A DNA stretch of 64,000 bases from Methylobacterium soli. Lineage in GTDB: Bacteria > Pseudomonadota > Alphaproteobacteria > Rhizobiales > Beijerinckiaceae. Shown one piece after another: positions 8,631 through 18,015 of the stretch. The notes below the pieces were generated by a model. It had not been told where the DNA came from. It ran no database searches and worked only from the letters and a program-made list of their open reading frames with translations. Numbering within the stretch: the first letter of the stretch is position 1; each line of letters starts with the position of its first letter. The position numbers were made by a program, and so were the translations under genes. The DNA lies in assembly GCF_008806385.1 (NCBI RefSeq), contig NZ_VZZK01000007.1:1-64000 (forward strand), given 5' to 3'.

Positions 8631-9974
8631 TCAAACCTGGCGGATTTCCGAGCGGGAAATGCCGAGCACGAGCAAGGTCGTGACCGCCCCCGACAGGAGG
8701 TACAGGCCGACGCAGGCCAATCCGTAGCGGGCCGAGAGATACAGGACGATGAGCGGCGCGAAGCCCGCACCGAGCAGCCAGGCGAGGTCGTTGGTGAGCG
8801 CGGCCCCGGTATAGCGATAGCGCTGCTCCAGGCGCGACGTCACCGCTCCGGACGATTGCCCGTAGGACAGGCCGAGCAGCGCGAAGCCGGCATTGACGTA
8901 GATCGTCTGGCCGATCGCGTTCTCCTCGAACAGGAGAGGCGCGATGATGCTGCCGATCGCGAAGATCGCGATCAGGCCGGCCGCGATCAGGAGCAGCTTC
9001 CGGCGGCCGATCTGGTCGGCGATCAGGCCCGAGGCCAGGATGGCCCCCGCGCAGATGAAGGCGCCGGAGCACTGAACCATCAGGAACTCGCCCGCCGAAC
9101 GGTGCGTGAACAGGGTGATCCAGCTGATCGGGAACACGGTCACGAGGTGGAAGAGGGCGAAACTCGCCAGCGGGATCAGCGCGCCGATGACGAGTTCGCG
9201 CGCGTGGTCGCGGATCAGCGGGAGGATCGGGGAGGGTTCGAGCCGCCGCCGTTCGAGGAGGTTGGCGAATTCCTCGGTCGCGACGAGCCGCAGCCGCGCG
9301 AACACCGCCACGACGTTGATCGCGAAGGCGCAGAAGAACGGGTAGCGCCAGCCCCAATCCAGGAAGTCGGATTCGGGCAGGCTCAGCAGGAAGAACGCGA
9401 ACAGGGTGCCCGCCACGATGAAGCCGAACGGTGCGCCGAGCTGCGGCAGGGCGGCGTAGAAGCCCCGTCGCTCGATCGGCGCGTTGAGCGCCAGGAGGGA
9501 GGCGAGCCCGTCCCAGGCGCCGCCGAGCCCCAGGCCCTGTCCGATCCGCAGGACGCTCAGGAGATACAGCGACCAGGCACCGATCTGGGCGTAGCTCGGC
9601 AGGAACGAGATCGCCATCGTGGAGAAGCCGAGCAGGAACATCGCGATCGTCAGCTTGACGCCGCGCCCGTGCCGGCGGTCGATCGCCATGAAGATGACCG
9701 AGCCGATCGGCCGCGCGATGAAGGCCAGCGCGAACATGGCGAAGGAATAGAGCGTCGCCGTCACGGGGTCGGCGAAGGGAAAGAACACTTTCGGAAAGAC
9801 CACCACGGAGGCGATCGCGAAGACGAAGAAGTCGAAATATTCAGCCGCCCGGCCGATGATGACGCCGATCGCGATCTCGCTCGGGGCGATCCTGTGGTCG
9901 GTGGAGACCAGACGGGCGTCGCGCTCGAGCGGCGTGGAGGACGGAAGCGGCCCCTGAACCTGATCCATCGCCAT
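8631..9974 (-). CDS. MFS transporter, metabolite:proton symporter type
   Basis: The 447-residue protein has 12 predicted transmembrane helices and family features of the metabolite:H+ symporter branch: GRAAEYFDFFVFA in helix one, an FIARPIGSVIF segment, DRRHGRG between helices two and three, and RIGQGLGLGGAWDG. Substrates in this branch include organic acids and shikimate; none can be assigned here. It is encoded 84 bases upstream of cyoA on the same strand and may be co-transcribed with the oxidase genes. Confidence 0.85.
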   Translation of the reverse strand: MAMDQVQGPLPSSTPLERDARLVSTDHRIAPSEIAIGVIIGRAAEYFDFFVFAIASVVVFPKVFFPFADPVTATLYSFAMFALAFIARPIGSVIFMAIDRRHGRGVKLTIAMFLLGFSTMAISFLPSYAQIGAWSLYLLSVLRIGQGLGLGGAWDGLASLLALNAPIERRGFYAALPQLGAPFGFIVAGTLFAFFLLSLPESDFLDWGWRYPFFCAFAINVVAVFARLRLVATEEFANLLERRRLEPSPILPLIRDHARELVIGALIPLASFALFHLVTVFPISWITLFTHRSAGEFLMVQCSGAFICAGAILASGLIADQIGRRKLLLIAAGLIAIFAIGSIIAPLLFEENAIGQTIYVNAGFALLGLSYGQSSGAVTSRLEQRYRYTGAALTNDLAWLLGAGFAPLIVLYLSARYGLACVGLYLLSGAVTTLLVLGISRSEIRQV

Positions 9975-10507
9975 CTGGGTGATCGCCTCTGTTCTAAGCC
10001 TGCTCCAGCATCAAACTCGATCTTGCGCCCGCGCTCGGGCGGTATGCGCCTGTGATGAAGCTTACCCGTGCGAAAACGAACGGTTCGCGTGACAGCGTCC
10101 TGAGTCTCTCTCCCTTGCCCGGCGTCCGGTGAAGCAAGCCGAGCCCTTGACCCGGCACAACGTCGAGATTCGGCGGTCCGGAAGCTGCAGGATTACAGAC
10201 GCCCAACCTGAAAACATTCACTTACAGCAATCGGATTACCGCAAAGCTTCCATCCCGGGCGTGCCGATGGCCCCTTGATCTGCGCGGGTCCGGGAGGGTG
10301 GCTCGCGTCGCCTGCGTGCCGGCGGCCGGGTCGACGCCCTCGGTGGCGACCGTGTCCGGGTTCGCGCCGAGCCTCTCCGGAAACCCTCGCGCGCCCGCCG
10401 TCGTTGAGGGCTTGGCTGGACGATCCGTCCTCTGCTGCCGGCCCTCCGCGTTCAGCCGCTCGCGGGCGGAGGCCGGCTCGCTCGTGAATCGGAAGGTCTG
10501 AGGGGTG
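9975..10507. other. Intergenic region, no gene recognised
   Basis: About 530 bases separate the leftward MFS gene from the rightward His-rich protein. The first 220 bases are slightly AT-richer and should hold the promoter of the MFS/cyo unit, but I see no clear operator. Open frames here have compositions typical of GC-rich shadows. Confidence 0.4.
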
Positions 10508-10924
10508 ATGAAAAGGCTACTTCTCGCGGTGGTTCTCGGTGCAGGTCTCTTCGCGGGTCTCTTCGTGGGGCTCTTCGCCCTGGCGCCGCGGAGCGCGTCG
10601 GCCGCGAATTTCGGCACCGCGATCAACCTTGCGGCGCTCCCCGACAGCGGGATCGTCACGGTGGGCTGGCGCCGACACCGCCACTGGCATCACCGGCGCC
10701 ATCGCCATCGCTGGCACCATCATCGCCGTCACCGGCACTGGCACCATCACCGGCGCCACCGGCACTGGCATCATCACCGGCGCCATCATGCCCCGGGGGC
10801 CCGCCATCGGCAGGCCCGCCCGCTACACTTCACGCAGCCATCGAAGGGGTGGCAGGAGCCCACGTCGCCGATCCGTCCGGTTCGTCGGAGCGGCGGTGCA
10901 GGGTTCGGCGCGGTGCGCTTCTGA
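10508..10924 (+). CDS. Secreted His/Arg-rich low-complexity protein
   Basis: The 138-residue frame begins with a good signal peptide (KRLLLAVVLGAGLFAGLFVGLFAL, cut after SASA). A short normal segment (NLAALPDSGIVTVGW) follows, then about 40 residues made almost only of His, Arg and Trp in repeats such as HRHWHHRRHRH. AGGGG precedes the ATG. Such a region could bind metal ions in the periplasm. The last 45 residues look unlike the rest, so a frameshift after the repeat is possible and the true end is uncertain. Confidence 0.6.
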   Translation: MKRLLLAVVLGAGLFAGLFVGLFALAPRSASAANFGTAINLAALPDSGIVTVGWRRHRHWHHRRHRHRWHHHRRHRHWHHHRRHRHWHHHRRHHAPGARHRQARPLHFTQPSKGWQEPTSPIRPVRRSGGAGFGAVRF

Positions 10925-11274
10925 CCGGGGCCGATGGCTCGGGCAGGGCGTCCCGCCGGCCTCGCGCGCCGGCGGGACGTCACGGCCCCACGCCCCTGCC
11001 CTCACGAAGCCCGCCTCCCCCGCCACCGCGTCGGGGGCAGCGGTCTCGCTCGGGGCTGGGACGTCGATCACTCTCGGCTCGGTGGGAGGACGCCGCCCTG
11101 TCATCGGCTGTCGCGGCCAAGAGTTCGTCGCGCCACGTCTTTGCCTGCTCGGGCGTCAACAGCCGGGAGGCCAAGCAAGGCGGCCTGCCGTACTGTCTGA
11201 ATTGACACAATCAGCGTTTTAATTGTGCGCAAAGCACTGTGCGGGTAAAAGGCGGTCTGTCGGAACCATGACGT
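10925..11274. other. Intergenic region upstream of the hybrid kinase
   Basis: No gene is supported. Near the right end lies an inverted repeat CACAAT (11206-11211) and ATTGTG (11222-11227), overlapping a TTGACA hexamer at 11202-11207 that could act as a -35 element for the kinase gene. No -10 hexamer at normal spacing is obvious. Confidence 0.35.
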
Positions 11275-14200
11275 GTGACCGGGGCTGCATTGAATTCCCT
11301 TTCCCGCGAAGACCTTGAGGCGGAGGTTCTGCGCCTGCGCGCGGCCCTCAACGCGGCCGGCCTCAATGCGCAGCATCGGACGGATCGGCGGACCGTGCGC
11401 GACGCCCAGCACCGCTCGGAACTCGCCCGCAGCCGCGCCGAGACCGTCGAGGCCGAGCAGCGGACCCAGGCGGCGAAGGCGGACGCGCGGACGGCGACGC
11501 GCGAGCATGGACGCCGGATGGACCGGGCCACGGCGGACCTGACGGCCTCGCAGGACCTCGTGGCCGAACTCGGGGCCAGCCGGGCGGCCCTAGCCCTCAG
11601 CGAGTCGCGCCAGCGCGCGATCTTCGAGTCCGCGGTCGATTTCGCCATGGTGATCACGGATCCCGCGGGCCTCATCACCGACTGGAACCCGGGCGCCGTG
11701 CACGTGATGGGCTGGACCGCCGCGGAGATGCACGGCCACGACGCCACGCGCTTCTTCACACCGGAGGACCGGGCCAGGGGCTGCATCGAGCACGAGATGC
11801 AGCGGGCGCTGCAGGACGGACGTGCGTCGGACGAGCGCTGGCACCTGCGCAAGGACGGCCGGCGTTTCTGGGCCTCGGGCGAGATGATGCCGCTGCGTGA
11901 CGGCGACCGGGCCCATCTCGGCTTCTTGAAGATCCTGCGCGACCGGACCGCCGAGCACCTGGCCGGGGTCGCCCTCGAGGAGACCCAGGAGCGCCTCCGG
12001 CTCGCCGTCAAGGCCACCTCCGACGCCATCTGGGATTGGGATCTCACGACGAACCACGTGCTGTGGAACGAGGCGCTGGAAGACGCCTACGGTCATCGTC
12101 CCGCGATGGCCGAGCCGACCGGCGACTGGTGGATCGCCCAGATCCACCCGGACGACCGGGCCCGCATCGACGCCTCGATCCATGCCGTGATCGACGGGAC
12201 CGGCACCGCCTGGACCGACGCGTACCGCTTCCGCCGCGCGGACGGCTCCTACGCCGAGGTGCTCGACCGGGGGCACCTGCGCCGCGACGCCGAGGGCCGG
12301 GCCGTGCGGATGATCGGCGCCATGCTGGATCTGACCCGGCTGCGCCGCGCGGAGACGGCCCTGCGCCGGAGCGAGGAGCGCTTCCGCACGATCCTGGAGA
12401 CGATCGAGGCGGCCTTCGCCATCGTGCAGGTCAAGTTCGATGCCGACGACCGGCCGGTGGATTACCGCTTCGTCGAGGCCAACCCCGCCTTCGAGCGTCA
12501 GGCCGGGGTCAACCTGCGCGGCAAGTGGGTCACCGAATTCGCCCCGGACCTGGAGTCGTTCTGGTTCGAGACCTATGGGCGCGTCGCGAAGACCGGCGAG
12601 CCGGCAACCTTCGAGAATTACGCCAAGGCCTTCGCGCGCTGGTTCGATGTCCGCGCCGTCCGGGTCGGCGATCCCGCCGAGCGGCAGATCGCCATCTTCT
12701 TCAGCGACGTCACCGCGCGCCACGAGGCGCAGGACCGCCTGCGCGCCAGCGAGGCGCTCGCGCGCGACAATATCGAGCGCGTGCAGCTGGCGCTCGCGGC
12801 CGGCGCGATCATCGGCACCTGGCACTGGGATCTGCCCACCGACCGGTTCACGGTCGACGAGGCCTTCGCGAGCGCCTTCGGCCTGGATCCGGCGCTCGGC
12901 CGGGACGCGATCCCGCTCGCCCGGATCGTCGCGACGGTGCATCCCGACGACCAGGCCGGGCTGGCGGCCGCGATCAACGGGGCCATCGCGCGGGGCGGCG
13001 CCTATGCCCACCAGTACCGGGTGCGCCGCGCGGACGGACGCTATTACTGGATCGAGGCGAACGGGCGCGTCGACCACGCGCCGGACGGGACGCCGCTGAG
13101 CTTTCCCGGCGTTCTCATCGATGTCGAGGAGCGGCGGGCGGTCGAGGCGGAGCGCGACCGTGCGGCCGCGGCCTTGCGGTCCCTCAACGAAACGCTGGAG
13201 CAGCGCGTGGAGGCGCGGACCGCCGAGCTGATGCTGGCCGAGGAGCAGCTGCGCCAATCCCAGAAGATGGAGGCGGTCGGCCAGCTCACGGGCGGCCTCG
13301 CGCATGATTTCAACAACCTGTTGGCGGGCATCTCCGGCAGCCTGGAGCTGATGAACGCCCGCATCACGCAGGGGCGCCTCAAGGACGTGGACAAGTACAT
13401 GGTGGCCGCCCAGGGGGCGACCAAGCGGGCGGCCGCCCTCACGCACCGCCTGCTGGCCTTCTCGCGCCGGCAGACGCTCGCGCCCAAGGCCACCAACGTG
13501 AACACGCTGGTCAGCGGCATGCTCGACCTGATCCAGCGCACGGTCGGGCCCGGCGTGCAGGTGGAGACGGCCTGCATGAGCGGCCTCTGGTCCGCGCTGG
13601 TCGATCCCTCGCAGCTCGAGAACGCCCTGCTCAACCTCTGCATCAACGCCCGCGACGCGATGCCGGAGGGCGGCCGGATCACGATCGAGACCGCCAACCG
13701 CTGGATCGACCGGCACGGGGCCCGGCAGCACGACATGCCCGAGGGGCAGTACCTCTCGCTCTGTGTCTCCGACACCGGCACCGGCATGCCCCCGGAGGTG
13801 ATCGCCAAGGCCTTCGACCCGTTCTTCACCACCAAGCCCCTCGGCCAGGGCACGGGCCTCGGCCTCTCGATGATCTACGGCTTCGCCAAGCAATCCGGCG
13901 GGCAGGTGCGCCTCTATTCGGAGCTCGGCGAGGGCACGAATGTCTGCATCTACCTGCCCCGCCACCGGGGCGAGGCGGAGCACGACGCGGTGCTGCCCGA
14001 GGCGGGGCTGCCGCCGGTCGCCGAGACCGGCGAGACCGTGCTGATCGTGGACGATGAGCCGACCGTGCGCATGCTGGTGACGGACGTGCTGGGCGAGCTC
14101 GGCTACACCGCGATCGAGGCCGCGGACGGGGCCGGCGGCCTCAGGGTGCTGCAATCCGATGCGCGGATCGATCTGCTCATCACGGATGTGGGTCTGCCCG

Positions 14201-14394
14201 GCGGCCTCAACGGCCGCCAGATGGCCGACGCGGCCCGCCTCGGCCGCCCGAACCTCAAGGTGCTGTTCATCACCGGCTTCGCGGAGAACGCCCTGCTCCA
14301 TAACGGCCAGCTCGAGCCCGGGATGGCCGTGCTGACCAAGCCGTTCGCGATGGACACGCTGGCCGCGCGCATCCGCGAGCTGATCAAGGGGTAG
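11275..14394 (+). CDS. PAS-domain hybrid histidine kinase with receiver domain
   Basis: This 1039-residue protein has no transmembrane segment, so it is probably a cytoplasmic sensor. In order: an N-terminal coiled coil (about 1-100), four PAS-type modules (about 105-225, 240-360, 370-490, 505-625), a coiled linker, a HisKA domain with phospho-acceptor His677 (GGLAHDFNNLL), a catalytic ATPase domain (NARDAMPEGG, DTGTGMPPE, GTGLGLSMIYG), and a C-terminal receiver with phospho-acceptor Asp971 (LLITDVGLPGG). The start is a GTG at 11275; no ATG is in frame nearby. No cognate regulator gene is adjacent, and the signal is unknown. Confidence 0.93.
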   Translation: MTGAALNSLSREDLEAEVLRLRAALNAAGLNAQHRTDRRTVRDAQHRSELARSRAETVEAEQRTQAAKADARTATREHGRRMDRATADLTASQDLVAELGASRAALALSESRQRAIFESAVDFAMVITDPAGLITDWNPGAVHVMGWTAAEMHGHDATRFFTPEDRARGCIEHEMQRALQDGRASDERWHLRKDGRRFWASGEMMPLRDGDRAHLGFLKILRDRTAEHLAGVALEETQERLRLAVKATSDAIWDWDLTTNHVLWNEALEDAYGHRPAMAEPTGDWWIAQIHPDDRARIDASIHAVIDGTGTAWTDAYRFRRADGSYAEVLDRGHLRRDAEGRAVRMIGAMLDLTRLRRAETALRRSEERFRTILETIEAAFAIVQVKFDADDRPVDYRFVEANPAFERQAGVNLRGKWVTEFAPDLESFWFETYGRVAKTGEPATFENYAKAFARWFDVRAVRVGDPAERQIAIFFSDVTARHEAQDRLRASEALARDNIERVQLALAAGAIIGTWHWDLPTDRFTVDEAFASAFGLDPALGRDAIPLARIVATVHPDDQAGLAAAINGAIARGGAYAHQYRVRRADGRYYWIEANGRVDHAPDGTPLSFPGVLIDVEERRAVEAERDRAAAALRSLNETLEQRVEARTAELMLAEEQLRQSQKMEAVGQLTGGLAHDFNNLLAGISGSLELMNARITQGRLKDVDKYMVAAQGATKRAAALTHRLLAFSRRQTLAPKATNVNTLVSGMLDLIQRTVGPGVQVETACMSGLWSALVDPSQLENALLNLCINARDAMPEGGRITIETANRWIDRHGARQHDMPEGQYLSLCVSDTGTGMPPEVIAKAFDPFFTTKPLGQGTGLGLSMIYGFAKQSGGQVRLYSELGEGTNVCIYLPRHRGEAEHDAVLPEAGLPPVAETGETVLIVDDEPTVRMLVTDVLGELGYTAIEAADGAGGLRVLQSDARIDLLITDVGLPGGLNGRQMADAARLGRPNLKVLFITGFAENALLHNGQLEPGMAVLTKPFAMDTLAARIRELIKG

Positions 14395-14530
14395 GCGGAT
14401 GCGCGGCGTCTGATACTCCCGGGTGCCGCATCTTTGAGACACCGAAAGCGACGGACTCGCTCGGTACTGTTGAGTCCATTGATCTTCCGGCCAAGCTTCG
14501 GAGAATCCTCCGACCGGGAGGCGGACTTCG

Positions 14531-15175
14531 ATGGCGGCTAAAAACCGAGCCAACAGCTTTCTGCGCGGGGCTGTCCTGTTATCGACGGCCGCGCTCGCGG
14601 CCTGCACGTCGACGATCGCTTACGAGGACGTCCGACCCGGATTGTTCAGCGGACACGTGGTGGTCGAATGGGTTCAGCAGGATTACTTCGTCTACCGCAA
14701 GCAGCGATCCCGCCCCTTCAGCTTCACGCCCTCGTTCATGAGAACCGCGATCGTCCCCGAGGACATGTACACCGACGGCGGCTCCGTTCCCCAGGTCTTC
14801 TGGAACATCCCGGGATTGTCGCCGTGGGCCTTGGGGCCAGCCTATATCATCCATGATTGGCTCTTCGCGGTGCATCGCTGCAACCGGCCGGCTCCACCAG
14901 AGGTTCGGCAGATCACCTTCGAGCAATCCGCCCTGATCCTGGCTGAGATCGCCAAGGGCTTGGCCGCGGAGGGCCTCCTCCGGGACAACCTAGTTCCTCA
15001 GGTGGTCTGGGCGATCCAGACCCGGTACGCCCGCGATCTCTGGGACAGGCCCGGGACACCCGAGGAATGCCGCGAGCCCGCCCCTCTGCCGCTGGCGCAA
15101 GCGCGCGCACGCCGCAGCGCCCTCCCCGGTGGCCGGACGGTTCTCGACTTCACCTTCCCGCCGCGGTCCCGCTGA
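14531..15175 (+). CDS. DUF1353 family lipoprotein
   Basis: The 214-residue protein has a lipoprotein signal with lipobox ALAAC (mature N-terminal Cys26). The DUF1353 core follows: a strand containing VPEDMYTDGGSVPQVFWNIPG and the motif ALGPAYIIHDWLFAVHRC, with conserved Asp and His residues. DUF1353 is otherwise known from phage and bacterial proteins of uncertain role; a membrane-bound lipoprotein form is less usual. GGGAGG lies before the ATG. It stands alone between the hybrid kinase and a convergent cyclase gene. Confidence 0.8.
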   Translation: MAAKNRANSFLRGAVLLSTAALAACTSTIAYEDVRPGLFSGHVVVEWVQQDYFVYRKQRSRPFSFTPSFMRTAIVPEDMYTDGGSVPQVFWNIPGLSPWALGPAYIIHDWLFAVHRCNRPAPPEVRQITFEQSALILAEIAKGLAAEGLLRDNLVPQVVWAIQTRYARDLWDRPGTPEECREPAPLPLAQARARRSALPGGRTVLDFTFPPRSR

Positions 15176-15258
15176 GGGACGGCGCGCGGTGTCAGGGCGG
15201 GGGCTCGACGCGCAGCCCTTCCGACGATCAGGCTCACGCCGCCGCGGCATGGCCGCAC

Positions 15259-17268
15259 TCACTGCTCCGGCAGGCCCGCCTTCCGCATGCCCTCGACGAT
15301 GCGGCCATATTCTTCGAGAAAGACCGGGTTCCGCGAGTAATCGGCGCTTGCCATCTTGCTGATCGTGTAACCGGGCATCAGCCTGAGAACATTCCTGGTC
15401 GCCTCCGCCGCCTCCTGACTGTGGCCCAACCAGGCATGGGATGCGGCGAGATCGATATAGGCGAAGAAATAGGGCGACCGTTCCACGGACCGGCTGCACC
15501 ATTTGATGGCGTCTTCCCAATGCGCGAGATGCACATGCGCATGGCAGATGTAATATTCCCAAGTGCTCAGTAAAGAATCTTTCGGGCTCAGGCGAATTGC
15601 CTTTTCCACGTGCTCGAAGGTTTTCGCAGCGCGGCCGGCCCATAATTCGATGATGCCGGCAAGCCCGTGGGCGATCGCCATATTGGGATCGTACTCGATC
15701 GCGATCTTGATCTCGCGAAGCCCTCTCTCGAAATCCTTGGTCGTCCGCGTCACCTCGGCCATCACGTAATGGGCCATGGGATTTTGAGGATTTGCCTCGA
15801 GGCCTTCCCGGGCCAGTTGGAACGCGAGCTGGCTATCGGCGGCGATGTTCTGGCTGACCCGCGTGTTGATGGCCTGCGCGACGGCTCTGGCCAGCCCGAT
15901 CTTCGATTGTGGGTCAGTTGGATCGATCTCCAGGCTCTGCTCGAACCGTCTTCTCGCCTCGGAGGTATTGGCGGGCGTCCGCGTTTTGTTCAGTGCTGCC
16001 CATCCGAGCATGCCGAGGTCCGCTGCCGTCGGGTTGTTCGGTCTCTCGCGAAGGATGCGAAGACCTTCCGCCTGCGTGAGCTGAACGTCCAGCGATCGCG
16101 CAAGTCTTGCGACGAACTCGGCCTGCAATTCACCGAGCCGGCTGCGCTCGCCTTCGAAGCGATCCGCCCAGACATGGGCGCCGGTCTCGGTCGAGATCAG
16201 CTGGGCGTTCAGCACCACCGCCTCGCCGGTGCGTCGAACGCTTCCCTCCAGCGCGTAGCGCACGCCGAGGTCGCGGCCGAGCTGCTTCATATCGACGGGC
16301 TTGCCCTTGTAGGTGAAGGCCGTGTTGCGCGCGATGACGAAGCTGCCGGCAAGGTGCGAGAGGTCCGTGGTCAGATCCTCCGTCAGCCCGTCGGCGAAGA
16401 AGTCCTGCTCCGGGTCCTTGCTCAGATTGGAGAACGGCAGCACCACGAGCGACAGGCCGGGCACGGGTTTTAGCGGATGGCTCGCCGGCTCGGCGGCCAG
16501 CCTGGCGGGTTCAGGCGCCTTCTGCATGGACCAGGACCACCAGCCGACCCCGCCGGCTGCCAGGATGGCCGCGAGGCCGGCCGCGAGGACGGAGGCCGGC
16601 AGGACGCGCCGGGCGCCGCGATGCGGTCCTGGCGCGGCTCCGTCCCGTGCCCCATTCGGGGCATCGTCCTGGCTGTCCTCTTGCGCGTCCTCTTGGGCGT
16701 CCTCCTCGGTGTCCAGTTCGGGCAGGTTCGCCAGCGCCTCGGCCGAGAGCGCGAACACCCCGATGGGACGGGCGATGTTCTTCAGCTCCAGCTTGCCGCG
16801 GTCCTCGAACCGGTAGGGCAGCTTGTCCCGGACCTGCTCGTGAACCGAGCGCGAGATGCAGAGACCGCCGGGCTCGGCCAGCGGCTCCAGGCGCGCCGCC
16901 ACGTTGACGCCGTCGCCGTAGAGGTCACCATCCGGCTCGGCCACGACATCGCCGACATTGATGCCGAAGCGCAGCCTGAATTGCCGCTCGGAGGGCAGGC
17001 CGGCGTCGCGGCCGAGCATGGCACGCTGGATCTCGACCGCACAGGAGACGGCGCGCACGGGGCTCGGGAACTCGACCAGGAGGCCGTCGCCCATGGTCTT
17101 GACGATCCGCCCATGGGCAGCCGCGATGCGGGGATCGATCAGTTCCCGGCGAAGCGCCTTCAGGCGGCGCAGGGTGCCGGCCTCGTCCACGCCCATGAGC
17201 CGGCTGTAGCCCACGATGTCGGCGACCAGGATCGCTGCTAGGCGCCGTTCCCCGCTGGCCCTGTTCAT
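15259..17268 (-). CDS. Class III adenylate/guanylate cyclase with TolB-like and TPR domains
   Basis: The 669-residue protein begins with a class III cyclase domain (residues about 5-170; metal-binding VADIVGYSRLMG, then KTMGDGLLVEF and GDGVNVAARLE). An acidic linker with EDAQEDAQEDSQDD repeats and one transmembrane helix (about 225-245) follow. Next come a TolB-like beta domain (LSVLPFSNLS type, 265-390) and a long C-terminal TPR array. This architecture is common in Hyphomicrobiales. The ATG at 17268 starts directly before the cyclase domain; an upstream in-frame ATG at 17379 would add 37 non-conserved residues. The stimulus is unknown. Confidence 0.9.
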   Translation of the reverse strand: MNRASGERRLAAILVADIVGYSRLMGVDEAGTLRRLKALRRELIDPRIAAAHGRIVKTMGDGLLVEFPSPVRAVSCAVEIQRAMLGRDAGLPSERQFRLRFGINVGDVVAEPDGDLYGDGVNVAARLEPLAEPGGLCISRSVHEQVRDKLPYRFEDRGKLELKNIARPIGVFALSAEALANLPELDTEEDAQEDAQEDSQDDAPNGARDGAAPGPHRGARRVLPASVLAAGLAAILAAGGVGWWSWSMQKAPEPARLAAEPASHPLKPVPGLSLVVLPFSNLSKDPEQDFFADGLTEDLTTDLSHLAGSFVIARNTAFTYKGKPVDMKQLGRDLGVRYALEGSVRRTGEAVVLNAQLISTETGAHVWADRFEGERSRLGELQAEFVARLARSLDVQLTQAEGLRILRERPNNPTAADLGMLGWAALNKTRTPANTSEARRRFEQSLEIDPTDPQSKIGLARAVAQAINTRVSQNIAADSQLAFQLAREGLEANPQNPMAHYVMAEVTRTTKDFERGLREIKIAIEYDPNMAIAHGLAGIIELWAGRAAKTFEHVEKAIRLSPKDSLLSTWEYYICHAHVHLAHWEDAIKWCSRSVERSPYFFAYIDLAASHAWLGHSQEAAEATRNVLRLMPGYTISKMASADYSRNPVFLEEYGRIVEGMRKAGLPEQ

Positions 17269-17437
17269 CCCCCCGGCCCCCAAGCAATTTCGAGCGTGCG
17301 TTTTCTCACCGCACAGACGATAGCACGGCCGATCGCCATCGTCGCAGTTGATCAGCGACGCGCGTGTGATGTTCAGCACAGATTTACGGTTGTCGGTGTG
17401 TCACCACTCAGCATTCAACCCGGCTCGGAGGTCAGCG

Positions 17438-17581
17438 ATGTGGACGAAGCTCCGTCACACTCTGCAGATCTGGTGGTGCACGCGGCGCAGTTATCGCGAG
17501 TTGGAAGCGCTCGACGGCCAAAGCTTGGCCGATATGGGCCTGAACCCATACGCGATCCGGCGTCATCGGGATTGTTGCTGA
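17438..17581 (+). CDS. DUF1127 small protein
   Basis: The 47-residue protein carries the DUF1127 signature: a basic N-terminal helix followed by RSYRELEALDGQSLADMGLN and a short tail ending in CC. Small DUF1127 proteins in alphaproteobacteria act in phosphate, carbon or stress regulation, at least some through RNA or RNase contacts. GGAGG lies 8 bases before the chosen ATG, so the longer upstream frame is not used. An Arg-rich basic segment is present, as expected for the family. Confidence 0.85.
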   Translation: MWTKLRHTLQIWWCTRRSYRELEALDGQSLADMGLNPYAIRRHRDCC

Positions 17582-17609
17582 GGCGCGCAGGATCGAGCGA
17601 AGCCAAGGC

Positions 17610-17638
17610 GATCACCCGATCACCCGATCACCCGATCC
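17610..17638. repeat. 8-bp tandem repeat
   Basis: GATCACCC is repeated three and a half times without interruption. It lies between the DUF1127 gene and the LysR remnant, outside any supported gene. Confidence 0.75.
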
Positions 17639-17752
17639 CCGCGGACGCGGCGACCCGCCCCCGCCAGGGGCCGGCAGGCTGTCGGGGATCGCCACGGCGC
17701 GCGTTGCGGCCGAGGCCGTCCTGACCGCTGGCGAAGGCCGCCGGTCGGTCGC

Positions 17753-18010
17753 TCAGCGCGATCGAGGCGCTGAGCGTCTCCTGGTCTCCGTCACGGCCTG
17801 AGCGAGCGCGGCGGACAGCCGCCCCTTGCTGCGATCCTGGCGTTCCAGGAGCACGAGGCGCCGGATCAGTTGCGGTTCGCCGAACGGCAGGGCGGTCACG
17901 GAGAGGGTTGCGAGCACGTCGTCCGAGAGCGGCACGATGGAGGCGCCGAGCCCCGTCTCGACCCTCCTCAGGATGACCTCCTGGCTGTCCAGGACCATCT
18001 CCTCCCGGGC
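17753..18010 (-). pseudogene. 3' remnant of a LysR-family regulator
   Basis: About 85 residues match the C-terminal end of a LysR effector-binding domain: EEMVLDSQEVILRRVETGLG, then ASIVPLSDDVLATLSVTALPF and QLIRRLVLLERQDR. The DNA-binding domain and most of the effector domain are missing. In-frame similarity appears to run out near 18010, where the opposite strand begins to encode the end of a transporter. The arrangement suggests that a deletion removed the 5' halves of two divergent genes. The family assignment is from motif recognition, not a search. Confidence 0.65.
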
Positions 18011-18015
18011 AATGG

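Noticed and set aside
10222..10659. Minus-strand frame of about 145 codons in the 10.2-10.7 kb region
   Set aside because: It overlaps the signal peptide of the His-rich protein gene, is Arg/Ala/Pro-rich without structure, and has no ribosome-binding site.
11590..14607. Open frame of about 1000 codons opposite the hybrid kinase
   Set aside because: The plus-strand gene carries all kinase and receiver motifs; the opposite frame shows none and has shadow-like composition.
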